From: an uncultured Celeribacter sp.
Lineage (GTDB): Bacteria; Pseudomonadota; Alphaproteobacteria; Rhodobacterales; Rhodobacteraceae
Direction of reading: 5' to 3'
DNA: 32,437 bases
NCBI GenBank assembly: GCA_938008015.1
Contig: CALLMA010000045.1
Coordinates: 1 to 32,437 of the forward strand
Within the stretch, counting starts at the first letter, position 1. Every line of letters begins with the position of its first letter. This document shows, one piece after another, positions 25,255-32,437 of the stretch. The notes under the pieces were generated by a model. The model was not told the origin of the DNA, searched no databases, and saw only the letters and a list, made by a program, of their open reading frames with translations. The translations under genes were made by a program, and so were the position numbers.

Positions 25255-25865
25255 ATTTGAAAAAAAAGAATAGCTTTGATCATAATTGTTTTGAGGACGG
25301 TATCGCGTTTGTGATGGGAACGCTTCTCAATGCATTCTCTTTGACGATCCTGAGTTCGCTTGGATTAATAACGGGGCAGCTTGCCGGCTGTGCGATTTTA
25401 TTATCTTATACGACCGGATGGTCTTTTGGCTTTATCTACTTCGCGATAAATATGCCTATGTATTGGTTTGCATATAAGCAGTTTGGTAAAAGATTTTTAA
25501 TTAAAACAATAATTTGCGTTACTTTGGTTTCTATCCTTGGAAACCTGGTCCCATATTTTATAGAATTTAGCATGCTCAACCCTTGGCTTGGTGTTGTCCT
25601 TTTTGGTGTGATTTCTTCAAATGGGTTGCTTATGGTGATCCGCCACGGTGCAAGCTTAGGTGGAATTGGTATTCTGGCCTTGTATATCCAAGATAAAACT
25701 GGCTTTAAAATGGGCAATGTGCAGCTGATTTTTGATTTTTTCTTATTTCTCGTGGCGTTTTTATATCTGCCATTTGATAAAGTGCTTTTTTCTCTCTTAG
25801 GCGCGCAGATTATTAATATACTCCTTGCAATAAATCATCGCAAAGATCGTTATATCGCGATGTGA
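25248..25865 (+). CDS. YitT-family (DUF161) integral membrane protein
   Basis: This polytopic membrane protein has 205 residues and about five hydrophobic segments. The pattern ...LGLITGQLAGCAILLSYTT..., followed by SSNGLLMVIRHGASLGGIGILALYIQDKTG and KMGNVQLIFD, matches the YitT/DUF161 family. Family members are poorly characterised, and no transport substrate is established for this one. ATG 25248 has AGGAG ten bases upstream. It is preceded by a small ORF, and coaD follows after about 80 bases. Confidence 0.82.
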   Translation: MLNLKKKNSFDHNCFEDGIAFVMGTLLNAFSLTILSSLGLITGQLAGCAILLSYTTGWSFGFIYFAINMPMYWFAYKQFGKRFLIKTIICVTLVSILGNLVPYFIEFSMLNPWLGVVLFGVISSNGLLMVIRHGASLGGIGILALYIQDKTGFKMGNVQLIFDFFLFLVAFLYLPFDKVLFSLLGAQIINILLAINHRKDRYIAM

Positions 25866-25947
25866 GCGTGCGCTGGCAGTAAAAGATAAGGCTTGAATTC
25901 TTCTCCGTAATATTGCCATGTGCGCTTAGAATATATGGAGTGTCGCT

Positions 25948-26454
25948 ATGAGTGATGTGAAGCGAATTGGGCTTTATCCTGGTACTTTTGATCCTATTAC
26001 ATATGGACATATTGATATCATCAAACGTGCATGTGCCCTGGTCGATAAATTAGTGATCGGCGTCGCGATCAATCGATCTAAGGGGCCGCTGTTTTTATTG
26101 GAAGAGCGTGTTGCTATGATTGAAGAGATTGTTAGGCCGATCTCTCAAGAAAGTGGTTGTGAGATTGAAGTGCATCCATTTGAAAATCTTCTCATTCAAT
26201 GCGCTAAAGATGTGAACGCTACGATCTTGATCCGTGGTCTTCGAGCCGTTGCGGATTTTGAATATGAATATCAGATGGTTGGAATGAATAGAGCGCTTGA
26301 TGATAGTGTGGAAACTGTTTTTTTGATGGCAGATGCAAAGCATCAAGCGATTGCGTCAAAGTTGGTCAAAGAAATAGCCCGATTTGGAGGGGATGTATCT
26401 AAGTTCGTCGCGCCTTCGGTTAAAGAGAAGCTACTTGCCAAGATCTCTGTATAA
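25948..26454 (+). CDS. coaD: phosphopantetheine adenylyltransferase
   Basis: CoaD carries out the penultimate step of coenzyme A synthesis, joining ATP and 4'-phosphopantetheine to make dephospho-CoA. It has 168 residues, the normal length. The nucleotidyl-transferase motif is GLYPGTFDPITYGHIDI, with the TxGH-like site ending at His21. LIRGLRAVADFEYEYQM is the substrate loop, and KHQAIASKLVKEIA corresponds to the second nucleotide motif. The start has GGAG nine bases upstream. It ends at a strong terminator shared with gatB. Confidence 0.96.
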   Translation: MSDVKRIGLYPGTFDPITYGHIDIIKRACALVDKLVIGVAINRSKGPLFLLEERVAMIEEIVRPISQESGCEIEVHPFENLLIQCAKDVNATILIRGLRAVADFEYEYQMVGMNRALDDSVETVFLMADAKHQAIASKLVKEIARFGGDVSKFVAPSVKEKLLAKISV

Positions 26455-26460
26455 GAAGAA

Positions 26461-26486
26461 AAAAGCCGCTCTTTCGAGCGGCTTTT
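26461..26486. terminator. bidirectional terminator coaD / gatB
   Basis: AAAAGCCGCTC (26461-26471) and GAGCGGCTTTT (26476-26486) form a perfect 11-bp stem with a 4-base loop, and T-rich bases follow on the plus strand. The A-run and T-run arms allow it to act for plus-strand coaD and for minus-strand gatB, whose stop lies 4 bases beyond. Confidence 0.92.
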
Positions 26487-26489
26487 ATT

Positions 26490-28004
26490 TTAATTCTTTA
26501 GCTTTTGTGCCACTAACTGGTTAACGGCTTTCGGGTTGGCTTTGCCGCCCGTCGCCTTCATAACTTGGCCGACGAACCAGCCAGCCAGCTTTGGATTTTC
26601 TTTCGCCTTTTCAACCTGTGCCGGATTTGCAGCAATGATCTCATCTAATGCAGCTTCAATTGCACCCGTATCTGTCACTTGCTTCATGCCTTCAGTTTCA
26701 ACGATTTCTTCAGGGGCGCGCCCTGAAGTATAAGAAATCTCAAACACATCTTTTGCGATTTTGCCTGAAATCGTATCCGCCTTAATAAGCTTGACGATTT
26801 GGCCAATAAACTCAGGAGAGACGGGGCTATCCGTAATGTCTTTATCGTCTTTTTTAAGGCGACCAAAAAGTTCATTGATGACCCAATTCGCCGCTAATTT
26901 ACCATCTGTGCCTGCCGCTGCTTTTTCAAAGAAATCCGCATTTTCAGTTTCGGCGGTCAAAACGCCTGCATCATATTCCGAAAGAGAAAAGTCATTGATG
27001 AAACGTGCTTTTTTCTCATCAGGAAGCTCAGGCAATGCGCGTGCAATCTCATCAACCCATTCTTGTTCAATCTCCAAGGGCAGAAGATCTGGGCAAGGAA
27101 AATAACGATAATCATGCGCTTCTTCTTTAGAGCGCATAGAGCGTGTCTCGCCTTTGACCGTATCATAAAGACGTGTCTCTTGATCAACAGTCCCACCATC
27201 TTCGATGATGGCGATTTGACGGCGTGCTTCATAATCGATCGCTTGTTGGATGAAACGCGTTGAATTCATGTTTTTGATTTCACAACGTGTACCAAGATGA
27301 GAAAAATCACCTGTTGCTTGGAATTTTTCATATTGACCAGGGCGACAAACAGAAACGTTTACATCTGCGCGCAAATTGCCATTTTGCATATTGCCATCGC
27401 ATGTGCCGAGATAGCGCAAGATTTGGCGGAGCTTAAGGACATAAGCCGCCGCCTCTTCAGGGCCGCGAATATCAGGACGTGAAACAATCTCCATCAATGC
27501 AACGCCCGTACGGTTTAAATCAACAAACGTCGCATTTGGGTCCATATCATGGATCGATTTGCCCGCATCTTGTTCAAGGTGAATGCGCTCAATCCGCACT
27601 TTGCGAGCGATACCTGGCTCTAAATCCACAATGACTTCACCTTCGCCAACGATTGGATGGTAAAGTTGTGAGATTTGGTAGCCTTGCGGCAGATCAGGAT
27701 AGAAGTAGTTTTTGCGATCAAAGGCAGAAAAGAGATTGATGTCCGCTTTCAAGCCAAGGCCAGTCTTCACAGCAAGTTCAACACATTTTTCGTTGATGAC
27801 AGGCAACATCCCCGGCATGGCCGCATCAATGAATGATACATTTGAATTCGGCTCATTGCCAAATTGCGTAGAAGCACCAGAGAATAACTTTGCTTTTGAG
27901 GCAACTTGGGCATGGATTTCCATTCCAATTACCAGTTCCCAATCCTCTTTTGCACCTGCTATCGTTTTCGGCGTTGGTGCTACGATCTCGACATGATCCA
28001 ACAT
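26490..28004 (-). CDS. gatB: Asp/Glu-tRNA amidotransferase subunit B
   Basis: GatB is the kinase and tRNA-binding subunit of the GatCAB amidotransferase, which converts Glu-tRNA(Gln) or Asp-tRNA(Asn) to the amide. It has 504 residues. The N-terminal GMEIHAQ with SKAKLFS and the PGMLPVINE core are visible, with [19 protein letters not shown] as the family signature. [13 protein letters not shown] ends the C-terminal tail (YqeY-like domain). gatA and gatC are not in this window. The gene appears monocistronic, with a promoter candidate at 28086-28115, and its ATG at 28004 is preceded by AGGGA. Confidence 0.96.
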   Translation of the reverse strand: MLDHVEIVAPTPKTIAGAKEDWELVIGMEIHAQVASKAKLFSGASTQFGNEPNSNVSFIDAAMPGMLPVINEKCVELAVKTGLGLKADINLFSAFDRKNYFYPDLPQGYQISQLYHPIVGEGEVIVDLEPGIARKVRIERIHLEQDAGKSIHDMDPNATFVDLNRTGVALMEIVSRPDIRGPEEAAAYVLKLRQILRYLGTCDGNMQNGNLRADVNVSVCRPGQYEKFQATGDFSHLGTRCEIKNMNSTRFIQQAIDYEARRQIAIIEDGGTVDQETRLYDTVKGETRSMRSKEEAHDYRYFPCPDLLPLEIEQEWVDEIARALPELPDEKKARFINDFSLSEYDAGVLTAETENADFFEKAAAGTDGKLAANWVINELFGRLKKDDKDITDSPVSPEFIGQIVKLIKADTISGKIAKDVFEISYTSGRAPEEIVETEGMKQVTDTGAIEAALDEIIAANPAQVEKAKENPKLAGWFVGQVMKATGGKANPKAVNQLVAQKLKN

Positions 28005-28085
28005 ATCATTTATCCCTTGATCAAATTACTTAGTCTCAATAAATCAGCTCGGCTTTGGGAGCAAGAGCTGGCTGGCATTGCAGAT

Positions 28086-28115
28086 AATTTAGCATGCAGT
28101 TTTTTACGGCGTCAA
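28086..28115 (-). promoter_or_regulatory. candidate promoter of gatB
   Basis: On the minus strand TTGACG (28115-28110), an 18-base spacer and TAAATT (28091-28086) put a start site about 75 bases before the gatB ATG. The -35 is good and the -10 fair. It overlaps the upstream gene's stop region only slightly. Confidence 0.4.
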
Positions 28116-28118
28116 AGA

Positions 28119-29339
28119 CTATAGTTCGCTTTGAAGCCCCAATCCTGCACGAATGAGCTTTTTACGCAAAGGCGTAATATCATGCGCGGCCTTAAGTCCT
28201 AAAAGCCGCATCTCTTGAAGGATTGCATTTTGGGAGCGCGTCACACGGTTGAACACATCAATTGCTTTTGAACGTGCAGAAATATCTCTGCTGCGCCGCC
28301 TTTGATATTCATCTAAAATCGTTTCATGGCCTGGGTCATTTTTATGTGCAGAGCAAAGATCGAGTAGAAGATTTATATCTGCAAGGGAGGTGTTGAGGCC
28401 TTGTGCGCCAATTGGCGGCAATACATGCGCAGCTTCTGCTATTACGACGGCGCGCTCTGATGAGAGCTTAGTGGCTGTTTGTGTGATAATCGGAAATATA
28501 TTTTTATGCGACAGCAGTTTTAATTGGCCTAAAATGCCTGCTGATCGCGCATTCATCTCTAAATTAAAATCATCTTCATCTAATGAAAGAAGGGCTTCAC
28601 TATCGCTCGTTCTATTCATCCAAACAACGGCTGAAGCGTGTTTTCCATTTAGATCTTGTAAAGGCACAAGTGTGAAAGGCCCTCCATCGCGGTAGATTTC
28701 AGTGGAAATATTATGATGCGGGAGCTCATGTGAAATCGTAAAAGCCAATGAGGATTGGTTATAATCAGTCTTCTGCGTGGAAATGCCTAGGGCTTCTCGA
28801 AGGGGAGAGTTTCGGCCATCGGCGGCGATGGCTAATTTGGCGGCTACTTGCGTGCCGTCATTCAATTTAACGCGCGCTTCGCTTGTGCGTGTGAAAATGC
28901 TTTTAAAACCAATGCCAAATTTTGCTTCGATATTTGGCATTTTTTCGATGATATTTAAAAGTTCTCGCCGTGTTACCCAATTGAGAAGATTCCAGCCAAA
29001 GGGATGGGCGGCATTCTCACTATCCTCAAAAAGGCGCTGTGATCTTATCTGAGGTGGGGTATTTTTGGTATCGACGATCCGCAATGCCTCTAAGGGGGTG
29101 GCATGTGGTTCTAATTTATCCCATATGCCGATACGCTCAAAAAGAGCACGGGCAGGGCGCAAAAAGGCTGTTGAACGCAGATCGGCTTGCAGATCATCCC
29201 CCTCGATAACGGGAATAGTTGATTCGGCGAGTAACACCGTGTATCCGCTTGCACCAAAGGCTGCCGCCGCAATCATTCCAGCAATTCCGCCACCAGAAAT
29301 AAATACATCAACACATTTTTGATCAGCACATATTTTCAT
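28119..29339 (-). CDS. UbiH/UbiF/COQ6-family FAD monooxygenase
   Basis: This flavoprotein hydroxylase probably adds a hydroxyl to the ubiquinone ring. Which position cannot be read here, as alphaproteobacterial members (UbiL, UbiM and others) differ. It has 406 residues. The FAD-binding GGGIAG is at 16-21, the middle ADGRNSPLR motif is present, and the C-terminal flavin motif reads AEAAHVLPPIGAQGLN. In most relatives that position is GDAAH, so Gly-Asp is replaced by Ala-Glu; Glu also occurs in related sequences. The start is ATG 29339. A 7-bp hairpin lies between its start and the stop of the nucleotidase gene upstream on the same strand. Confidence 0.85.
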   Translation of the reverse strand: MKICADQKCVDVFISGGGIAGMIAAAAFGASGYTVLLAESTIPVIEGDDLQADLRSTAFLRPARALFERIGIWDKLEPHATPLEALRIVDTKNTPPQIRSQRLFEDSENAAHPFGWNLLNWVTRRELLNIIEKMPNIEAKFGIGFKSIFTRTSEARVKLNDGTQVAAKLAIAADGRNSPLREALGISTQKTDYNQSSLAFTISHELPHHNISTEIYRDGGPFTLVPLQDLNGKHASAVVWMNRTSDSEALLSLDEDDFNLEMNARSAGILGQLKLLSHKNIFPIITQTATKLSSERAVVIAEAAHVLPPIGAQGLNTSLADINLLLDLCSAHKNDPGHETILDEYQRRRSRDISARSKAIDVFNRVTRSQNAILQEMRLLGLKAAHDITPLRKKLIRAGLGLQSEL

Positions 29340-29365
29340 CGTTTTGCTTTCACCAAAATACGAGA

Positions 29366-29384
29366 AAGACTCTGTGTGAGTCTT
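29366..29384 (-). terminator. weak terminator-like hairpin after the nucleotidase gene
   Basis: AAGACTC and GAGTCTT pair over 7 bases around a 5-base loop, four bases beyond the nucleotidase stop codon on the minus strand. TCTCGTATTTT follows. The imperfect T-run makes it a weak terminator at best. Confidence 0.4.
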
Positions 29385-29388
29385 GTCT

Positions 29389-30039
29389 TTAAATAACAGA
29401 TTGTAAGAAAGAGGTTATATGATCTGTCTTATATTCAATATGATCTGCATCTTCGTGCAAATTTTCTGGCGCGATATGGATGGTGCGCATGCCTAAAGAA
29501 TGCGGCACATATAAATTGCGTGGATCATCCTCAAACATCGCGGCTTTTTGGGGATCAAATTTATCAAGGGCGATGATTTTTTCATAGGCTTGTGCTGTTG
29601 GTTTTGGATGGAAATCAGCATGCTCTATGCCATAGACGGCATCAAATAGATCGTCTAAGCCGCGCGCTTTTAATACATCTTGCGCATAGGGCTCTGACCC
29701 ATTTGTATAAACAATTTTTCTGCCCGGCAGATTTTCGATGGCTTTACGCAGCTCAAAATCGATTTCGAGAACTGAAAAATCAATGTCGTGTACGTATTGC
29801 AAATAGGGAAGCGGATCGATGCTGTGCTCTGCCATGAGGCCCGAAAGCGTTGTGCCGTATTTTTTCCAGTAGTCTGAGCGCAGTTTGTCGGCAGTTTGAG
29901 GATCTACATTCAGGTGCCGAGCGACCCAATCAGTCATTTTCACTTCGATCTGGTCGAATAGGGCTGCGTCAACAGGATATAAAGTTTGATCGAGGTCAAA
30001 GACCCAGGTGCGGACATGTGCGAATTTATTCTTGGTCAT
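29389..30039 (-). CDS. HAD-family pyrimidine 5'-nucleotidase
   Basis: This cytoplasmic phosphatase of the HAD subfamily IA is related to the pyrimidine 5'-nucleotidases (YjjG/Sdt1-like). It has 216 residues from ATG 30039. A GTG at 30090 would add 17 residues of less likely sequence. Motif I is FDLDQTLYP with the nucleophile Asp15 and acid/base Asp17. Motif II is IVYTNGS, followed by the motif III lysine (around HPKPTAQAY), and motif IV is MFEDDPRNL. The cap domain spans about 30-95. It stands beside a GGDEF/EAL gene on the same strand. Confidence 0.88.
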   Translation of the reverse strand: MTKNKFAHVRTWVFDLDQTLYPVDAALFDQIEVKMTDWVARHLNVDPQTADKLRSDYWKKYGTTLSGLMAEHSIDPLPYLQYVHDIDFSVLEIDFELRKAIENLPGRKIVYTNGSEPYAQDVLKARGLDDLFDAVYGIEHADFHPKPTAQAYEKIIALDKFDPQKAAMFEDDPRNLYVPHSLGMRTIHIAPENLHEDADHIEYKTDHITSFLQSVI

Positions 30040-30124
30040 AGCTGAAGTGTTAGGCGCATATAAAATGAGTGACAAGCCATTTATGAGCACAAGGGATCAA
30101 ATAATGAGGGAAAAGGCAAAGCCA

Positions 30125-32437
30125 TTATGCGAGCTCGAATTTATTAACATCCGCAGTCGGCATTGGGCGAGCATAAAAATATCCTTGATGAATTTGGATG
30201 CCTAAATCTAAGAGGACATCTTTTTGTGCTTCCGTCTCGATCCCTTCGGCTGTCAAATCAAAGTTCAATCTTTCTCCTAATTCTACGATCATTCGTAACG
30301 CTTCTCGTGATCTCTGTTCTTCAACGATTTTTTCGATCAATGCTCTATCAATTTTCACAATATCCACTGGGAAATTCGTTAATCTATAAAGATTTGATGC
30401 TTCTTGACCAAAATCGTCCAATGCAATTTTGACACCGCACTGCCGCAGGATTTGAAGCTCTGACATAACCAATTTGCGATCATTGCGCTCATCGATTGAA
30501 TTTTCATGAATTTCTATGACAAGTGTTCTGCCTGCTTTGGTCAATAATTCCAGGCCAAAACGGTTCATTAAGGCTTTTGCACCACCTTTGAAACTAAGCT
30601 GCTCAAGCTTTGCATTAAAGGAAATATAGGCATTAGGATGCTGCTCGAGCTCGCGGATGAATTTGGTATTGATTTGTCTAGAGATGTGCAAAAAGTCAGG
30701 AGATTGTTCAATCGCTTGAAATTTTCCTAAAAACTTACTTGGGGGAATGATTTGTCCGTCTGGTTTAATCCACCTAATCAGAGCTTCGAAGCCAACGATT
30801 TTTTTGGTTTTTGCATTTACGATCGGTTGCGCAAATTTACAAATTTCATCATTTTCAATGGCTGCAATCAAGTCTCTTTGTGTAATCAGGCGTCCATCTT
30901 CGGTGAGGCGATTTCGAAATTCATCATCGGCGACGACAGTGCTATTTTTGCCCATTTTTTTAGCTTCTCTTAGGGCGTGATCTGCCCATGTCAGAGCTGT
31001 GCTAAGGCTTTCATCATGGCCCAAAAATGCCGCTCCGACGCAGGCCGTTCTGTTGAGCTGTCTGTGGGAGGCGGGGACAGATAGGGAGGCTATCGTATGG
31101 CGTAAAAATTTTGCATATGCATCTGATGCTTTTTTGCGCTTGGATGGCGTTAAAATAGCGAACTCTTCTCCGCCCAAACGTGCTACAAACCCATTTTGAG
31201 GCGTGGTTTTTAAGAGCGCGACGCCAATTTCTTGCAGTAATACGTCACCTATTTCATGCCCTTGTGTGTCATTTATGGATTTAAATTCATCGATATCTAG
31301 CAGATATAGCTCGTAGTTTTGGCCTGGTGGACGCTTAGCTATGGCGGCTCTAAGGCCTCTACGAGAAAGAAGGCCTGTTAACTCGTCATGGTTTACCATT
31401 TCTTGTAGTTTTCTTTGCGCCATCACGCGGTCGGTGACATCTATGACCATAATGATGATTGCCCAATGCCCTGAATGGCTTTCGACAACGCTCCGCAGTT
31501 CGACAATTAAAGCTTCCCCATGTTTTGTGATCATCGTCCGCTGCGCGCTAAAGTTGGCTCTATTAGGTTGGCTTAGAAAACTTTGACGATTAATGCGCGC
31601 TTCAACGGCCTCGTCAGCTGGCATGAAATCTACCAAATCTTTTCCGATAGTATCTTCTCTTGAATAGCCCATCTTATGCGCCCAACCATCTGAGACGGTT
31701 TGAATTTTCCAAGATGCATCTTGTGACAAGACGATGGTCGCACTGTTGTTCAAGAGAATTGCAGTCAGGTTTTTTTGCGCTTCAAGCTCGGAAACATCAT
31801 TATATGAGAGGACGTATTTTGGTTGAGAGCCTATCGCATCAGGATTTACGATACGACGCTCAGATAACAGCCAAAGACTTTTTCCTGAAGCGGTCGTGTA
31901 TTCATAAGGAGCTGATAAGTTTACCATCGTTCCTTGCATTTGATCTCTCAAATTTTTGATCTGATTTTGAGTGTGTTTATTTGTGTATTCGACCAAATCA
32001 TGGCCAATCATATCTTCTTTTGCCATTTCGAAAAGAGTGCAAAATGCTGGGGTAATGTTTAAGATTTTAAAATTCGCACTTTGGACCACGATAAGAGCAG
32101 GGCCTTCATCTAAAGCAATCTTTTGAAATTTGTTGTTAATATAGGCTTCGGTTGCATCCGTGAAATAGAGGATGTATTGGGCTTCACCTTTGGATTTAAT
32201 GGTATGCGCTGTAACTGTTACCTTCTGCTCTGCATTTTCGGTGTTGAGCATATCTAGCTCAATTTGCACGGGTGATTTTGGGCTACGTGCGAGGGCCCTG
32301 ATGAGTTTGTCTGATGTAATTTTATTCAAGCAAAATTGATCGATCTGTTTTAAATTCGCGCCGATGACTTTATTTTGATCGCAATTTAAATATATGCCGA
32401 GGCTGTCTGAAATATAGACGAAGTTTTTTTGGCTATC
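30125..32437 (-). CDS. multi-PAS GGDEF/EAL cyclic-di-GMP protein (5' end beyond window)
   Basis: This signalling protein makes and/or degrades cyclic-di-GMP. The frame is open to the right edge: codons from 32437 read DSQKNFVYISDSLGIYLNC, part of a PAS fold, so the TTG at 32329 is not the start and the gene begins outside. About 770 residues are visible. They comprise the end of one PAS domain, two more PAS domains, a GGDEF domain with an intact GGEEF (31161-31174) and an EAL domain with EALIRW (around 30780). The EAL metal and catalytic residues look complete (EAL, ISFN, IEIHE, DDFG, KID, AEGIE, QGY). The inhibitory RxxD site is absent before GGEEF. It may be bifunctional. Confidence 0.93.
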   Translation of the reverse strand, partial: DSQKNFVYISDSLGIYLNCDQNKVIGANLKQIDQFCLNKITSDKLIRALARSPKSPVQIELDMLNTENAEQKVTVTAHTIKSKGEAQYILYFTDATEAYINNKFQKIALDEGPALIVVQSANFKILNITPAFCTLFEMAKEDMIGHDLVEYTNKHTQNQIKNLRDQMQGTMVNLSAPYEYTTASGKSLWLLSERRIVNPDAIGSQPKYVLSYNDVSELEAQKNLTAILLNNSATIVLSQDASWKIQTVSDGWAHKMGYSREDTIGKDLVDFMPADEAVEARINRQSFLSQPNRANFSAQRTMITKHGEALIVELRSVVESHSGHWAIIIMVIDVTDRVMAQRKLQEMVNHDELTGLLSRRGLRAAIAKRPPGQNYELYLLDIDEFKSINDTQGHEIGDVLLQEIGVALLKTTPQNGFVARLGGEEFAILTPSKRKKASDAYAKFLRHTIASLSVPASHRQLNRTACVGAAFLGHDESLSTALTWADHALREAKKMGKNSTVVADDEFRNRLTEDGRLITQRDLIAAIENDEICKFAQPIVNAKTKKIVGFEALIRWIKPDGQIIPPSKFLGKFQAIEQSPDFLHISRQINTKFIRELEQHPNAYISFNAKLEQLSFKGGAKALMNRFGLELLTKAGRTLVIEIHENSIDERNDRKLVMSELQILRQCGVKIALDDFGQEASNLYRLTNFPVDIVKIDRALIEKIVEEQRSREALRMIVELGERLNFDLTAEGIETEAQKDVLLDLGIQIHQGYFYARPMPTADVNKFELA

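Noticed and set aside
1-32437. CRISPR array, insertion sequence, riboswitch or toxin-antitoxin pair
   Set aside because: No regularly spaced repeats, transposase, recognisable aptamer or typical toxin/antitoxin gene pair was seen on either strand.

Overview
The window reads as a contiguous piece of an alphaproteobacterial chromosome. The evidence is the gene order pepA/holC facing lptF-lptG-lptD-surA-pdxA-ksgA, the D,D-carboxypeptidase-tmk-holB block, accD-folC, and the style of the UbiH-family and HAD-nucleotidase proteins. Base composition is moderate and even, and I see no insertion sequence, prophage, CRISPR array or clear genomic island. Nearly all genes are housekeeping, and family assignments come from motifs I could read rather than from searches.

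Layout: (1) 1-1604 holds the first ~534 codons of gyrA on the minus strand, cut by the left edge. After a 375-base gap comes a LysE-type exporter on the plus strand, ending at a strong bidirectional terminator (2708-2741). (2) 2765-10369, minus strand, is an envelope superoperon: lptF, lptG and lptD (LPS export), a SurA-type chaperone, pdxA (vitamin B6) and ksgA (rRNA dimethylation). Most junctions overlap or lie within a few bases. (3) 10569-12551, plus strand, carries pepA and holC, convergent on holB-tmk-dacD (12559-15530, minus). holC and holB therefore place two DNA polymerase III clamp-loader subunits side by side. (4) 15757-16503 is an RNA-gene segment: tRNA-Ser(TGA), a 470-base non-coding stretch with an orphan promoter-like sequence, and two identical tRNA-Asp(GTC) genes. 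(5) 16506-18372 has a small SAM methyltransferase and zapE. (6) 18394-20651 is folC and accD, minus strand. (7) 20715-24022 is an envelope-flavoured group: a CPBP intramembrane protease, a divergent FemAB-like acyltransferase and an MltB-type lytic transglycosylase. (8) 24059-26454 has a soluble PhoR-like histidine kinase without a neighbouring regulator, a YitT-family membrane protein preceded by a tiny upstream ORF, and coaD. (9) 26490-30039, minus strand, is gatB, a UbiH-family hydroxylase and a HAD pyrimidine nucleotidase. (10) 30125 to the right edge is a multi-PAS GGDEF/EAL c-di-GMP protein whose reading frame stays open past position 32437.

Functionally the window is dominated by outer-membrane and peptidoglycan biogenesis, DNA replication (gyrA, holB, holC, tmk) and translation (ksgA, gatB, tRNAs). 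I found no convincing undescribed multi-gene system. The best leads are small. They are the orphan promoter, tiny ORF and hairpins between the tRNA genes; a 9-bp inverted repeat clamping the first tRNA-Asp; a terminator stem that starts in the CCA end of tRNA-Ser; the upstream ORF of yitT; and a palindrome between the protease and acyltransferase genes.
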